NCBI GenBank assembly: GCA_963748295.1
Contig: CAVVIH010000008.1
Coordinates: forward strand, 434,001 to 498,000
DNA from: CAVVIH01 sp963748295
GTDB lineage: Bacteria > Acidobacteriota > Vicinamibacteria > Vicinamibacterales > 2-12-FULL-66-21
Length of the DNA stretch: 64,000 nucleotides
Reading direction: 5' to 3'
Both the position numbers and the translations under genes were made by a program. Below the pieces are notes generated by a model. That model saw nothing but the letters and a program-made list of their open reading frames with translations. It ran no database searches and was not told where the DNA came from. Below are positions 14,947-23,872 of this stretch, piece after piece. Position 1 is the first letter of the stretch. Each line of letters opens with the position of its first letter.

Positions 14947-16041
14947 ATGGCCACCTCCAGCCAGCAGCCCAGCCCGAAAAAGCCCGCGGAACCGGTGCCG
15001 TCGTCTACTTACGACGAGCGGCGTTCGCTCATCCTGTACACGATCTGGATGACGGCGCTGACCGGCGCCGTGCTCTGGGCGGCTTACCTCGTCCGCGATT
15101 CGCTGCTCCTTATCTATATCAGCGGCCTGCTCGCCGTCGGCTTCAGCCCGATCGTCCGGCTGATCGAACGGCAGAAGGTTCTGCCGATTGGCACGCGCCG
15201 CTTTCCGCGGTGGCTGGCGATTCTCGTGCTGTACCTGGTGATCCTCGGCGCGCTGACCGGCGTCGGCTTCCTCGTCATCCCGCCGCTCGCGGAGCAGTCG
15301 CGCGAATTCTGGAACGCCCGCAACGACATGCTGGCGCGCGCGCAGGAGTTCCTGATCTCGAAGGGCCTCCTCGATCATCCCTTGACGCTGCGGGAAGCGG
15401 TCCAGGCCGCGCCGGTCGGCGAAGGCTCCGCGGGCGCGGTCGGCACGATCTTCGGCACCATCTTCGGCGTCGCCGGCGGCGTGTTCCGCTTCTTCGCGGT
15501 TCTGATCCTGACGTTCTACCTGCTGGTCGAAGCGGACCACCTGCGCAGCGGCTTCATTCGACTGCTGCCGCGCCGGATGCGCGCGCGCGCCGCGTCCGCG
15601 AGCCGCGACATCACACTCAAGGTCAGCGCCTGGCTCGCCGGCCAGTTGTTTCTCGGCTCCGTCATCGGCCTGACGACAGCCATCGCCCTGGGATTCATGG
15701 GCGTTCCGTTCTTCTACGTGCTCGCGCTGATCGCCGGCATCGGCGAGATGATTCCCGTCATCGGACCGATCCTCTCGGCGATTCCGGCAATCCTCGTCGC
15801 CGCGACGGTCTCGTGGAAGACCGCGCTGTTCGTCCTGATCTTCTTCGTCCTGCAGCAGCAGTTCGAGAACCACGTGCTCGTCCCGAAGGTGATGGAGCGC
15901 CAGGTCGGCGTCAGCCCCGTCATCGTCATCGTCGCGCTGCTGATCGGCGGCAGCCTGCTGGGCATCCTCGGGGCGCTGCTCGCGGTCCCGACGGCCGCCA
16001 TTCTTCAGGTGCTGTTCAACGAGTTCACGTCTTCTGAATAG
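14947..16041 (+). CDS. AI-2E family transporter
   Basis: 364 residues with about eight membrane segments; the conserved core includes LIYISGLLAVGFSPIV, LTFYLLVEADHLRSGF and the C-terminal ALLIGGSLLGILGALLAVPTAAIL. Family members (PerM/TqsA/YdbI) include small-molecule and Na+/H+ exporters, so the name does not imply quorum sensing here. The stop is three bases before a GGGAGTT-type repeat. Confidence 0.87.
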   Translation: MATSSQQPSPKKPAEPVPSSTYDERRSLILYTIWMTALTGAVLWAAYLVRDSLLLIYISGLLAVGFSPIVRLIERQKVLPIGTRRFPRWLAILVLYLVILGALTGVGFLVIPPLAEQSREFWNARNDMLARAQEFLISKGLLDHPLTLREAVQAAPVGEGSAGAVGTIFGTIFGVAGGVFRFFAVLILTFYLLVEADHLRSGFIRLLPRRMRARAASASRDITLKVSAWLAGQLFLGSVIGLTTAIALGFMGVPFFYVLALIAGIGEMIPVIGPILSAIPAILVAATVSWKTALFVLIFFVLQQQFENHVLVPKVMERQVGVSPVIVIVALLIGGSLLGILGALLAVPTAAILQVLFNEFTSSE

Positions 16042-16044
16042 AGA

Positions 16045-16190
16045 CAACTCCCAACTCCCAAAAAGAAACTCCCAACTCCCAAAAAGACCAACTCCCAAAA
16101 AAACACCCACTCTCGACCCGCACGCCCGAAGGAGCACGAACCCAGGAACCTTGGGAGTTGGGTTTTTTGGGAGTTGGGAGTTGGAGTTGC
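16045..16190. repeat. Inverted heptamer repeat, TTGGGAG family (copy 1)
   Basis: About six reverse-oriented units (CAACTCCCAA) at 16045-16103 are followed, after about 46 bases, by forward units (TTGGGAGTTGGG) at 16150-16190. The two arms could form a long hairpin. It starts directly after the AI-2E stop. The rest of the 253-base gap has no gene. Confidence 0.8.
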
Positions 16191-16283
16191 CCGCCGTCGC
16201 TTGCCGGCTTCTTCCCAGCGGCAAGCTTTGGCGAGGCCTCGCCAGAGCGCGCCGATGGGTCGAGCGCGCGTAGGCGGGGGCGT

Positions 16284-16289
16284 TATACT
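16284..16289 (+). promoter_or_regulatory. Putative -10 box (TATACT), leaderless start
   Basis: TATACT ends five bases before the ATG at 16295, so the transcript would start on or beside the start codon. No ribosome-binding site is present. Confidence 0.45.
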
Positions 16290-16294
16290 GAGCC

Positions 16295-17449
16295 ATGGTG
16301 TCCGATCGTGCGCGCGCGCTGTTCGACACGTATACGCGCGACATGTCGGGCGAGGATCTGCAGCGGCTGTTCACCCACGACACCCGCGACGCCTACAACT
16401 TCTTCCGCCGCGGCATCGACGAAGACAAGTACGCGGGCCTGCCGTGGTGGAAGCGCATCCCGCTGAAGTTCCGCGAAGTTTTCTTCGCGTTCACGATCAA
16501 GCTGTCGCCCGGCCGGCGCGCGCTGTATCTCGGCGCGCTGGTCATCGCCCTCTTCGGCGTGCTGCGGCTCTTTCAGGGCCTCCAGCCGGTCGACCTGCCG
16601 CTCGGCATACCCTTCTTCAGCGTGCAGCTGCCGCTACCCGTGTGGGCCGACGGCACGTTTGCGCTGCTCCTCAGTTTTCTGCTCGTCAATCTGCTGGTGC
16701 TGATGGAGGTTGCCGATCGCCTGTCGCTGAAAGGCGAGCTCGAGGTCGCGCGCGAGATTCAGCTGGCGATGCTGCCGCGCGGCACCTACACCGCAGGCGA
16801 TATCGAAGTGTCGGGCGCGACGCGCCCCGCGAACACGGTCGGCGGCGACTTCTACGATGTCCTTCCGCTTTCCGACGGACGCGTGATCCTGGCGCTCGGC
16901 GATGTCGCCGGTAAAGGCAGCCCCGCGGCGCTGTTGATGGCATTGCTGCTCGCCGTCCTGCGAACGCTCGTCGACGAGCGGCTCGAGCCGGCGGAGCTCG
17001 TCGAGCGGCTGAACGTGCAGATCAGCCGGCACAGCCCGGCGTCACGTTTCATCACGCTGTTCTATGCGATGTACGATCCGTCGAGCGGATTGCTGCGCTA
17101 CGTCAACGCCGGGCAGAACCCGCCGCTCGTGCGGCGCCTGTCCGGCAAGTTCGAACGGCTGCCGGCGACCGGCGTTGCGCTCGGTATGTTCGAGCGATCG
17201 ACCTTCGACGAGGGGCAGACGACGCTGTGTGCGGGCGACCAGCTGGTCATGTACAGCGACGGGATCACCGAAGCTGAAGACCCGTCCGGCCAGCCGCTGG
17301 AGGAAACGGGGCTCGAGCAGGCGATCGAACTGTATGCCAACTCATCCGCAGCGGCCCTCGCCGCTCACATCCTGTCCGTCGTCGAGGCCCACGTGCGGCA
17401 ATCGCGGTTCACGGACGACCTGACGGTGTTGATACTGAAAAAGGCCTGA
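16295..17449 (+). CDS. SpoIIE-type PP2C serine phosphatase, membrane-bound
   Basis: 384 residues. A cytoplasmic N-terminus is followed by two or three hydrophobic segments (about 75-95 and 118-140). The SpoIIE domain covers about 150-383: ARPANTVGGDFYDVLPLSDGR and ALGDVAGKGSPAALLMA with the metal-binding Asp residues, GLLRYVNAGQNPPLV, and MYSDGITEAED. This family dephosphorylates anti-sigma-factor antagonists or acts in partner-switching. A second SpoIIE protein is at 26726-28546. Confidence 0.88.
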   Translation: MVSDRARALFDTYTRDMSGEDLQRLFTHDTRDAYNFFRRGIDEDKYAGLPWWKRIPLKFREVFFAFTIKLSPGRRALYLGALVIALFGVLRLFQGLQPVDLPLGIPFFSVQLPLPVWADGTFALLLSFLLVNLLVLMEVADRLSLKGELEVAREIQLAMLPRGTYTAGDIEVSGATRPANTVGGDFYDVLPLSDGRVILALGDVAGKGSPAALLMALLLAVLRTLVDERLEPAELVERLNVQISRHSPASRFITLFYAMYDPSSGLLRYVNAGQNPPLVRRLSGKFERLPATGVALGMFERSTFDEGQTTLCAGDQLVMYSDGITEAEDPSGQPLEETGLEQAIELYANSSAAALAAHILSVVEAHVRQSRFTDDLTVLILKKA

Positions 17450-17450
17450 A

Positions 17451-17540
17451 AAGTACGAAGTAAGAACTGAGAAGTAAGAAGTAAGGCGAATTTCACTTCA
17501 TACTTCTCACTTCTTACTTCTTGCTTCCTTCGTACTTCCC
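17451..17540. repeat. Inverted heptamer repeat, GAAGTAA family
   Basis: Forward units (AAGTACGAAGTAAG...) begin right after the phosphatase stop; reverse-complement units (ACTTCTTACTTC) follow at about 17495-17540. The arms could pair. The following 84 bases before the peptidase gene have a -10-like box. Confidence 0.75.
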
Positions 17541-17606
17541 GGCCGCGTTTGGTCCCTTCGCTTCCCGGACAGTCACGAAGCCCGCCGATTCGCGAGCGGC
17601 GGGGTC

Positions 17607-17612
17607 TAAAAT
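17607..17612 (+). promoter_or_regulatory. Putative -10 box (TAAAAT)
   Basis: Ends 12 bases before the ATG at 17625, which predicts a leader of about 5-6 nt. No -35 or ribosome site is evident. Confidence 0.35.
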
Positions 17613-17624
17613 TGAAGCCTGCCC

Positions 17625-20327
17625 ATGCGCCTGAGGTTTTTGACGGCAATCGCGCTGCTGGCCGCCGCCAGCGCCACGGCCCAGACCGGGACAACGGCCG
17701 ATCCCATCGACCTGTTCGTCCTGGCCCTGGAGCAGGCTGCCGCCACCGGCGAACGCGAGAAGGTCCAGGCGCTCGCGCATCCCGAGGCCGAAGGCGCGGG
17801 CGTCGAGGACTTCGCGTATGCCGTCATTCCTGCGCCCACGCGGCTGGTGATCAAGGAGCGCGACCGTTCGGCGGCCGGTGAGGGCGTGCAGCGTCTGCTG
17901 CTCGAAGTGTTCATCGAACGCGGCCGCGAAGCTCGATTGTCGACGTGGCGCATGGATCTGCGCGAGCTGCCGGCCGGCGCCGGTCGCGCCAGCGCCGAAT
18001 GGCGGATCATCCGCCTGGAGCGGCTGACCGTCGTCTCGGGTCTTTATCAGCTCACGCTCGATCCGGCGGAGCAGTTCGACGTTCGTGACCTGACCATCGT
18101 TGCTCCCGACCTGACGATTCGCATGGCATCGGGCGCGGCGTTCGTCGCGCGTTCACCCGAGGGCCCGACGGCGGTGGTGCTGCTCGGGCGCGGGCAGATG
18201 GTGCTCGCGCCGCGCGACACTGCCGAGCAGACGCAGATCCGCATCTTCGGCGGCGGCAACGCGCTCGACGTGGAATTCGACGCCGCGTTCATCCGCGTGC
18301 GCCCGGCGGAGTTCGAGTCGCGGTTTCGCAAGGCGTCGCTCGTCCCGCGGCCAGCCTCACCGGGCGATCTCAGGCGAGCGACCGAGGTCTTCGACGAGTA
18401 CGTCGGCCGCACGCTGCAGATCGACATGACCGATCTCAGCCGCGAACGCTGGTCGCTCGTTCCATCATCCGGCGACATGATCGCGGAGGTTCGCACCAGA
18501 AAACTCGGCAGCCTCACCTACGCGCGGACGTGGAACGACGCCGAGGACATCTCGTTCTTCGATCGCAAGCGCCGCCGGAACATCGCGGTGTATGCGTCGG
18601 CGGAGAAGCTGGCGGCGCGCGGGCGCTTCTACAGCGAGGACGATCTCGTCGACTACGACATCCTGTCGTACGACGTCGACGCGGCGTTTTCACCCGACAA
18701 GCAGTGGATCGCCGGGAACACGCGCATCGCGCTCAAGGTCCGCGCGATGCAGCTCTCGACGCTGTCGCTGCGGCTCGCCGAACCGCTGGTGGTGCGCGGC
18801 GTCTATTCCCCCCAGCTCGGCAGGCTGCTCCATCTGCGAATCGTCGGGCAGCACAGCCTGATCGTGAACCTGCCGGTGATCGCCTCGCGCGACAGCGAGG
18901 TCGTCCTCAACATCATCTACGCCGGCCGCGTCGAGCCGCAGGAGCTCGACCGCGAAGCGATCGCCGTCACCGGGCGGAGCCAGGATTCCGATCAGATTCA
19001 GATTCCGCTGGAGCCCCGCTACATCTACAGCAACCGGTCCTACTGGTATCCGCAGGGCAGCGTCACCGACTTCGCGACCGCGCGGATGCGCATCACGGTC
19101 CCGGCGGAGTACGACGTGGTCGCGAGCGGCATGCCGACCGCGCCGCCGGCGCCCGCGCCGGGGCCGGTCGCCGCAGGCGACCGGCCGCGGAAGGTCTTCG
19201 TGTTCGAATCAGACCGCCCGGTCCGCTACATCGCGTGCGTGATCAGCCGGTTTGCGACGATCTCGACCGCCGAAATCACCCTGCCGTCCGACGCGCTGCA
19301 CTCGCTGGGCGTCCCGGCGCCGCCGAAGCCGGTTCAGGACGATTCCGACCCCGGCCTCGAAAACGACTCGGTGTCGCTCATCGTGCAGGCGAACCCGCGG
19401 CAGGCGGGGCGCGCGCGGCCGTTGTCGCAGAAGGCGACGGAGGTGATGAAGTTCTATGCGTCGCTGGTCGGCGAGGCGCCCTATCCGAGCTTCACGCTCG
19501 CCGTGACCGAAAGCGATCTGCCCGGAGGACACAGTCCGCCGTACTTCGCGATCCTGAACCAGTCGCTGCCGTCGACGAACATCACCTGGCGGAACGATCC
19601 GGTCGCGTTCGAGAACTATCCGGCGTTCTTCCTCGCGCACGAGCTCGCGCACCAGTGGTGGGGACAGGCGGTCGGCTGGAAGAACTACCACGAGCAGTGG
19701 ATCAGCGAAGGCTTCTCGCAGTACTTCGCGATCCTGTTCGCCGAAAAAGAACGCGGACCTGCGCTGATGCTGAGCCTGCTGCGGCAGATGCGCAGGACCG
19801 GCATGGTGGCGTCGGATCAGGGACCGATCTATCTGGGTTACCGGCTCGGTCACATCCGCAGCGAGAGCCGCGTCTTCCGCGCGCTCGTCTACAACAAGGC
19901 GGCCATGGTGCTGCACATGCTGCGCCGCCTCATTGGCGACGAGGCGTTCTTCGCGGGCCTGCGTCAGTTCTATACCGAGTGGCGGTTCCGCAAGGCGGGC
20001 ACGGACGATTTTCGAGCGGCGATGGAGTCGGCGAGCCACCGCGAGCTGAAGCCGTTCTTCGAAGGGTGGATCTATTCCGCGTCGCTGCCGAGGCTGAAGT
20101 TCCATCACGAGGTGACCGAAGGCGGCGTGCTCGTGCGCTTCGAGCATCGTGCCGAGGTCATTCACGTGCCGGTGACGGTGACCATCACCTACGCGTCCGG
20201 CGAAATCGAGAACATCGTCGTGCCGGTCACCGAACGCGTGGTCGAGCGGACGATTCCAGTGCGGAGCGCGGTGCGCAAGGTCGAGGTAAACACCGACTTC
20301 GCGGCCCTCGCCGACTTCGATCGCTGA
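17625..20327 (+). CDS. M1-family zinc aminopeptidase, exported
   Basis: 900 residues with a signal peptide (cleavage near ATAQ, residue 20). About 320 residues of unfamiliar N-terminal domain precede the M1 fold. The zinc site is HELAH (His672, Glu673, His676) with the third ligand Glu695 in SEGFSQYF, the classic HEXXH-18-E spacing. The exopeptidase GXMEN block is replaced: the region PGGHSPPYFAILNQ stands where it would be, so aminopeptidase activity is uncertain and an endopeptidase or other hydrolase is possible. The C-terminal half holds a helical domain and an Ig-like tail. Confidence 0.85.
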   Translation: MRLRFLTAIALLAAASATAQTGTTADPIDLFVLALEQAAATGEREKVQALAHPEAEGAGVEDFAYAVIPAPTRLVIKERDRSAAGEGVQRLLLEVFIERGREARLSTWRMDLRELPAGAGRASAEWRIIRLERLTVVSGLYQLTLDPAEQFDVRDLTIVAPDLTIRMASGAAFVARSPEGPTAVVLLGRGQMVLAPRDTAEQTQIRIFGGGNALDVEFDAAFIRVRPAEFESRFRKASLVPRPASPGDLRRATEVFDEYVGRTLQIDMTDLSRERWSLVPSSGDMIAEVRTRKLGSLTYARTWNDAEDISFFDRKRRRNIAVYASAEKLAARGRFYSEDDLVDYDILSYDVDAAFSPDKQWIAGNTRIALKVRAMQLSTLSLRLAEPLVVRGVYSPQLGRLLHLRIVGQHSLIVNLPVIASRDSEVVLNIIYAGRVEPQELDREAIAVTGRSQDSDQIQIPLEPRYIYSNRSYWYPQGSVTDFATARMRITVPAEYDVVASGMPTAPPAPAPGPVAAGDRPRKVFVFESDRPVRYIACVISRFATISTAEITLPSDALHSLGVPAPPKPVQDDSDPGLENDSVSLIVQANPRQAGRARPLSQKATEVMKFYASLVGEAPYPSFTLAVTESDLPGGHSPPYFAILNQSLPSTNITWRNDPVAFENYPAFFLAHELAHQWWGQAVGWKNYHEQWISEGFSQYFAILFAEKERGPALMLSLLRQMRRTGMVASDQGPIYLGYRLGHIRSESRVFRALVYNKAAMVLHMLRRLIGDEAFFAGLRQFYTEWRFRKAGTDDFRAAMESASHRELKPFFEGWIYSASLPRLKFHHEVTEGGVLVRFEHRAEVIHVPVTVTITYASGEIENIVVPVTERVVERTIPVRSAVRKVEVNTDFAALADFDR

Positions 20328-20348
20328 TTGCCGCAGTCCGCGGACTGA

Positions 20349-20789
20349 TTACGGAATGTAGATGCCGGCGATGCGCGCTTCGCCGTTCAGCTCGAACGGC
20401 TCGAAGACCAGGATGAAGCGCGATCCGGCGTATTCGTAGAACCGCGTCAGCCGGTCGCCGAACTTCCCGCGATCCACTTCCTGCTTTCCGCTCTCCGCCG
20501 CACGGCCGAGGCGCGCGGCAACCGCGGAGACCGTCTCACCGACGCGGACTTCCTTCCCATCGATGAACGGCAGCACCGGAACCGACACCGCACGAACAGG
20601 TACCGCCGCCGGAGTCGACGCGACGAGCGTGCGGGCGGTCGGGACGACGCGCGCCGGCGCGGCCGACGGACGCAGCCCGTTGAGGATCATGGAGCCGACG
20701 GCGAAGGTCGCGAACAGGAACGACGCGGCGACGAACCACTCCAGGACGGGCGCCAGGCGTAAGCGTGAGCGAACACGGACTGCGTCCAT
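20349..20789 (-). CDS. Membrane-anchored hypothetical protein
   Basis: 146 residues from ATG 20789, chosen for the GGGAGG site just upstream. One transmembrane segment (about 16-38) is followed by an Ala/Pro-rich linker and a soluble domain (about 70-146) with FIDGKEVRVGETVSAVAARLGR and a closing strand. No family recognised. It converges with the peptidase gene. Confidence 0.6.
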   Translation of the reverse strand: MDAVRVRSRLRLAPVLEWFVAASFLFATFAVGSMILNGLRPSAAPARVVPTARTLVASTPAAVPVRAVSVPVLPFIDGKEVRVGETVSAVAARLGRAAESGKQEVDRGKFGDRLTRFYEYAGSRFILVFEPFELNGEARIAGIYIP

Positions 20790-20873
20790 ACTGGCCTCCC
20801 TGCTGGGATGGGTTGGCCGGTGCCGCCAGAAGCGGCGAGGAACATACACTTTAGATCATTGGACCAACAGACT

Positions 20874-21049
20874 CAACTCCCAAAACCCAAAAAAACCAAA
20901 TCCCAACTCCCAAAAACCCAACTCCCAAACGCCTCCGTGTCTTGTTGGGAGTTGGTTCTTTCTGGCAGTTGGGCGTTCTTGGGAGTTGGGGTTTTTGGGA
21001 GTTGGGATTTGAGGCCTTTGGGAGTTGGGAGTTGGTTTTTTTGGGAGTT
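20874..21049. repeat. Inverted heptamer repeat, TTGGGAG family (copy 2)
   Basis: Reverse units (CAACTCCCAA) at 20874-20929, then forward units (TTGGGAGTTGG) at about 20943-21049, ending at the ribosome site of the nuoG-like gene. It is the longest copy of the family. Confidence 0.8.
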
Positions 21050-21060
21050 ATGATGAAGAG

Positions 21061-22854
21061 ATGGATACCGTCACGCTGACGATAGATGGGCGGCAGGTCA
21101 CCGCCCGGAAGGGGCAGACCGTTCTTCAGGCGGCGCTCGAGAGCGGCACCAAAATCCCCTACTACTGCTACCACCCGGGCCTGGGCATCGACGGGTCCTG
21201 CCGCGTCTGCATCGTGAAAATCGAAAAGATGCCGAAACTGCAGACGTCGTGCTCGACGCCGGTGGCCGAGGGCATGGTCGTCCAGACCCAGACGCCCGAC
21301 GTCGTGGAAGCGCGCGCCAGCGTGTTCGAGTTCCTCCTGATCAACCACCCGCTCGACTGCCCGGTGTGCGACAAGGGCGGCGAGTGTCCGTTGCAGGATT
21401 TTTGGTACAGCTACGGGCCAAACGAGAGCCGGATGGAGTTCCCGCGCCGGGTGTTCGACGGCGAGGGCGTCAAGGCGGACGTCGATTTCGGGCCGACGCT
21501 GATGCTCAACCGCAACCGGTGCATCCTGTGCACCCGCTGCGTGCGGTTCATGCGCGAGGTCGACACCGACGCGCAAATCAACATCGTCGATCGTGGTTAT
21601 GGCAGTGAGATCGCGACGTTCCAGGAGCAAGGCGTCCACTCGCTGCTTTCCGGAAACCTGATGGACGTCTGCCCCGTCGGCGCGATCACGACGAGGGACT
21701 ATCGATTCAAGTCGCGACCGTGGGACAACCCCGAGGCGGTGGACACCATCTGCACGCTGTGCGAGAAGGGCTGCAACACGACCGCCTGGATCAAGGCCAA
21801 GCCGGAGTGGGCCAAGGGGGCGCGCCTGGTCCGCATGACCCCACGATTCAATCCTGACGTCAACAGCTACTGGATGTGCGACATCGGCCGGTTCGATTAC
21901 CACTGGATCGAAAGCGATGACCGCATCAAGCGGCCGCTGGTCCGCACCGATGCCGGCACCCAGGAGCCGACCGACTGGCGCGGCGCGCTGTCGAAGCTGG
22001 CCGATCGCGTTACTGCCGCGGGCGGCCCGTCCGCGCTGCGGTTCCTGATCTCGGCGCACGCCTCGCTCGAGGAGCTGATGGTGATCGGCCGCCTTGGCGG
22101 CTCGTTCGGCATTCCTGAGGAGGGCGTTGCCGTATCGTGGCGCACGCAGCCGAAGCCGCAGCCGCCGAACGTCAAGTTCAAGATTCCGCCAGTCGATGCG
22201 CCGAACGTTCGCGGCGCGCAGGATCTCGGGTTCCCGGTCCGTTCAACCAGCTCGGGAGAGGCGGACGTCAAGGCCTTCGCGGACGAGGTCTCGAGTGGAC
22301 GCGTCAAGGCGCTTTACGTCTTCGATCCTGGACCAAGCGGATCGCTCGGCGACGTGTCCTGGATCATCGACGCGAAGCGCGCGGGGAAGATTGGAACCCT
22401 GATCGTGCACGGGCCGCTGATGTCGGAGCTGGCGAAGGCCGCAGACGTCGTGCTGCCAGGCGCGTCCTGGGTCGAGAAGGATTCGACCTACGTCAACCAG
22501 CAGGGCATGGTGCAGGGCGCCGCCCGCGTCATTGCGCCTCCAGGAGATGCTCAGGAAGACTGGCAGGTGTTCGTGAACGTGGGCCTCGCGCTCGGCGCCG
22601 CCGTTACCTACGCCGACAGCAGTCAGATCCGCTCGGCGCTGTCGGCGGCGTTCAAGGACAACGAACGCTACGCCGGGCTCGGCTCGATCGCCTTCGCCAG
22701 GCCGGTCCCGGCCCAGACGTGGCTGCAGGCTTCGAATCCTTCGGAGCGCTGGAAGTGGGACCTCATGTTCCAGGATCTGCCGCCGGTGAAGTTCGAAGGG
22801 CGCCCCGCTGCGACGTCGTGGCCCAGCGCGCTGTCGCTTCGTGAGGTCAAGTAG
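21061..22854 (+). CDS. nuoG: NADH-quinone oxidoreductase subunit G-like protein
   Basis: 597 residues from ATG 21061, chosen for the GAAGAG just before it; an upstream in-frame Met comes from the repeat. It opens with a [2Fe-2S] ferredoxin domain (YYCYHPG, GSCRVC), then the His-Cys3 cluster HPLDCPVCDKGGECPLQD, two [4Fe-4S] motifs (CILCTRC...CPVGAI), and CTLCEKGC. A shortened molybdopterin-like domain follows. This is the complex I subunit that carries electrons from NADH to the inner clusters. No other nuo genes are adjacent, so it is an orphan or belongs to a hydrogenase or dehydrogenase complex elsewhere. Confidence 0.8.
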   Translation: MDTVTLTIDGRQVTARKGQTVLQAALESGTKIPYYCYHPGLGIDGSCRVCIVKIEKMPKLQTSCSTPVAEGMVVQTQTPDVVEARASVFEFLLINHPLDCPVCDKGGECPLQDFWYSYGPNESRMEFPRRVFDGEGVKADVDFGPTLMLNRNRCILCTRCVRFMREVDTDAQINIVDRGYGSEIATFQEQGVHSLLSGNLMDVCPVGAITTRDYRFKSRPWDNPEAVDTICTLCEKGCNTTAWIKAKPEWAKGARLVRMTPRFNPDVNSYWMCDIGRFDYHWIESDDRIKRPLVRTDAGTQEPTDWRGALSKLADRVTAAGGPSALRFLISAHASLEELMVIGRLGGSFGIPEEGVAVSWRTQPKPQPPNVKFKIPPVDAPNVRGAQDLGFPVRSTSSGEADVKAFADEVSSGRVKALYVFDPGPSGSLGDVSWIIDAKRAGKIGTLIVHGPLMSELAKAADVVLPGASWVEKDSTYVNQQGMVQGAARVIAPPGDAQEDWQVFVNVGLALGAAVTYADSSQIRSALSAAFKDNERYAGLGSIAFARPVPAQTWLQASNPSERWKWDLMFQDLPPVKFEGRPAATSWPSALSLREVK

Positions 22855-22869
22855 GACTGGATTCTCGCG

Positions 22870-23754
22870 TCAGGCTCTTACTTTCAACGCGCCTGGAAGC
22901 ACACCGATCTCCAGCCGGCCGATCGCCGTCCCGGGCTCGCCGTCGACGTGATATTCGATCGGCTCGCTCGATTCGACCACCGCAGTCCTGACTTTGGCCG
23001 TGACGACCCTCGGCGCCCTGTCGACGGTGCCGCGTGCGAGATGCCGTGCGTGCCAGAACCGCGAGACCACCGGGCGATCCTCCACGATGAACGCGTCCAG
23101 CACGCCGTCGTCGAGCTGGGCGCGCGGCGCCAGGCTCGCGCCCATGCCGTATTCGCGTCCGTTGGCAAACGCAATCAGCAGCGCGCGGTAGCGGACGGGA
23201 TCCGCATCGAGCTGCACGGTGTACTCGAGGCTCTTGTAGCGGCAGCCTTGCGTGACGCCGATCGAGATGTAGGGCCACTTGCCGCGGCTGCCGCGCGCCC
23301 GCTGGTTGAACAGCGCCGCGATGCGCGCATCGATGCCGATCCCCGCCACGTTGAGAAACCGGCGCTCGCCGAGGACGCCGACGTCGATCGCCTGCACGCG
23401 CGGTCCGAGCGCCTTTGCCAGCGCCCGCACGGGATCGCGCGGGATGCCGAGCGCCGCGGCGAAGCCGTTTCCCGAACCGGCCGGAATGATGCCGATGGCC
23501 GTATCGGAACCGGCGGCTGCAGTCCCCACCTCGTTGAGTGTGCCGTCGCCACCCCAGACGATCAGGAGATCCGCGCGATCCCGCACGGCGGCGAGCGCGA
23601 GCTCGCGCGCGTGGCCGCCGCGCGTGGTGATCTCGATCGACGGCTTCAGGTCACGTTTCGTCAGCTCGTCCCGGATCAGCGCCGCGCGGCGCGTGGCCGC
23701 GGACGGATCCATGCCCGCGCCGGAGATCGGGTTGATGATCGCGACAACTCTCAC
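22870..23754 (-). CDS. Diacylglycerol/lipid kinase family protein
   Basis: 294 residues, GTG start. The catalytic domain shows NPISGAG, the ATP-site GGDGTLNEV and GIIPAGSGNGFA, as in DgkB/YegS. The C-terminal all-beta domain includes the VDGEP motif. It phosphorylates diacylglycerol or a related lipid such as ceramide or sphingosine. A TATAAC lies 11 bases upstream on its strand. Confidence 0.88.
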   Translation of the reverse strand: MRVVAIINPISGAGMDPSAATRRAALIRDELTKRDLKPSIEITTRGGHARELALAAVRDRADLLIVWGGDGTLNEVGTAAAGSDTAIGIIPAGSGNGFAAALGIPRDPVRALAKALGPRVQAIDVGVLGERRFLNVAGIGIDARIAALFNQRARGSRGKWPYISIGVTQGCRYKSLEYTVQLDADPVRYRALLIAFANGREYGMGASLAPRAQLDDGVLDAFIVEDRPVVSRFWHARHLARGTVDRAPRVVTAKVRTAVVESSEPIEYHVDGEPGTAIGRLEIGVLPGALKVRA

Positions 23755-23777
23755 GACGCCCGAATGTTATAGTAAGA

Positions 23778-23828
23778 CGCGGATCGACGAGGGTCGACAC
23801 GGATCTACGCGGATCACGAGTGGATCAC
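23778..23828 (+). repeat. CGCGGATC-family short repeats
   Basis: About four imperfect CGCGGATC/GTCGACACGGATC words between the lipid-kinase gene and the GAF protein. They resemble the longer set at 9240-9452. Confidence 0.55.
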
Positions 23829-23872
23829 CAACCGAACGCGACTTCATCAGACGGGAATCGAAGGGAAACCAC

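Noticed and set aside
16045..16190. CRISPR array
   Set aside because: The repeat units are 7 bp and adjacent, not about 30-bp repeats with unique spacers, and no cas genes are present.
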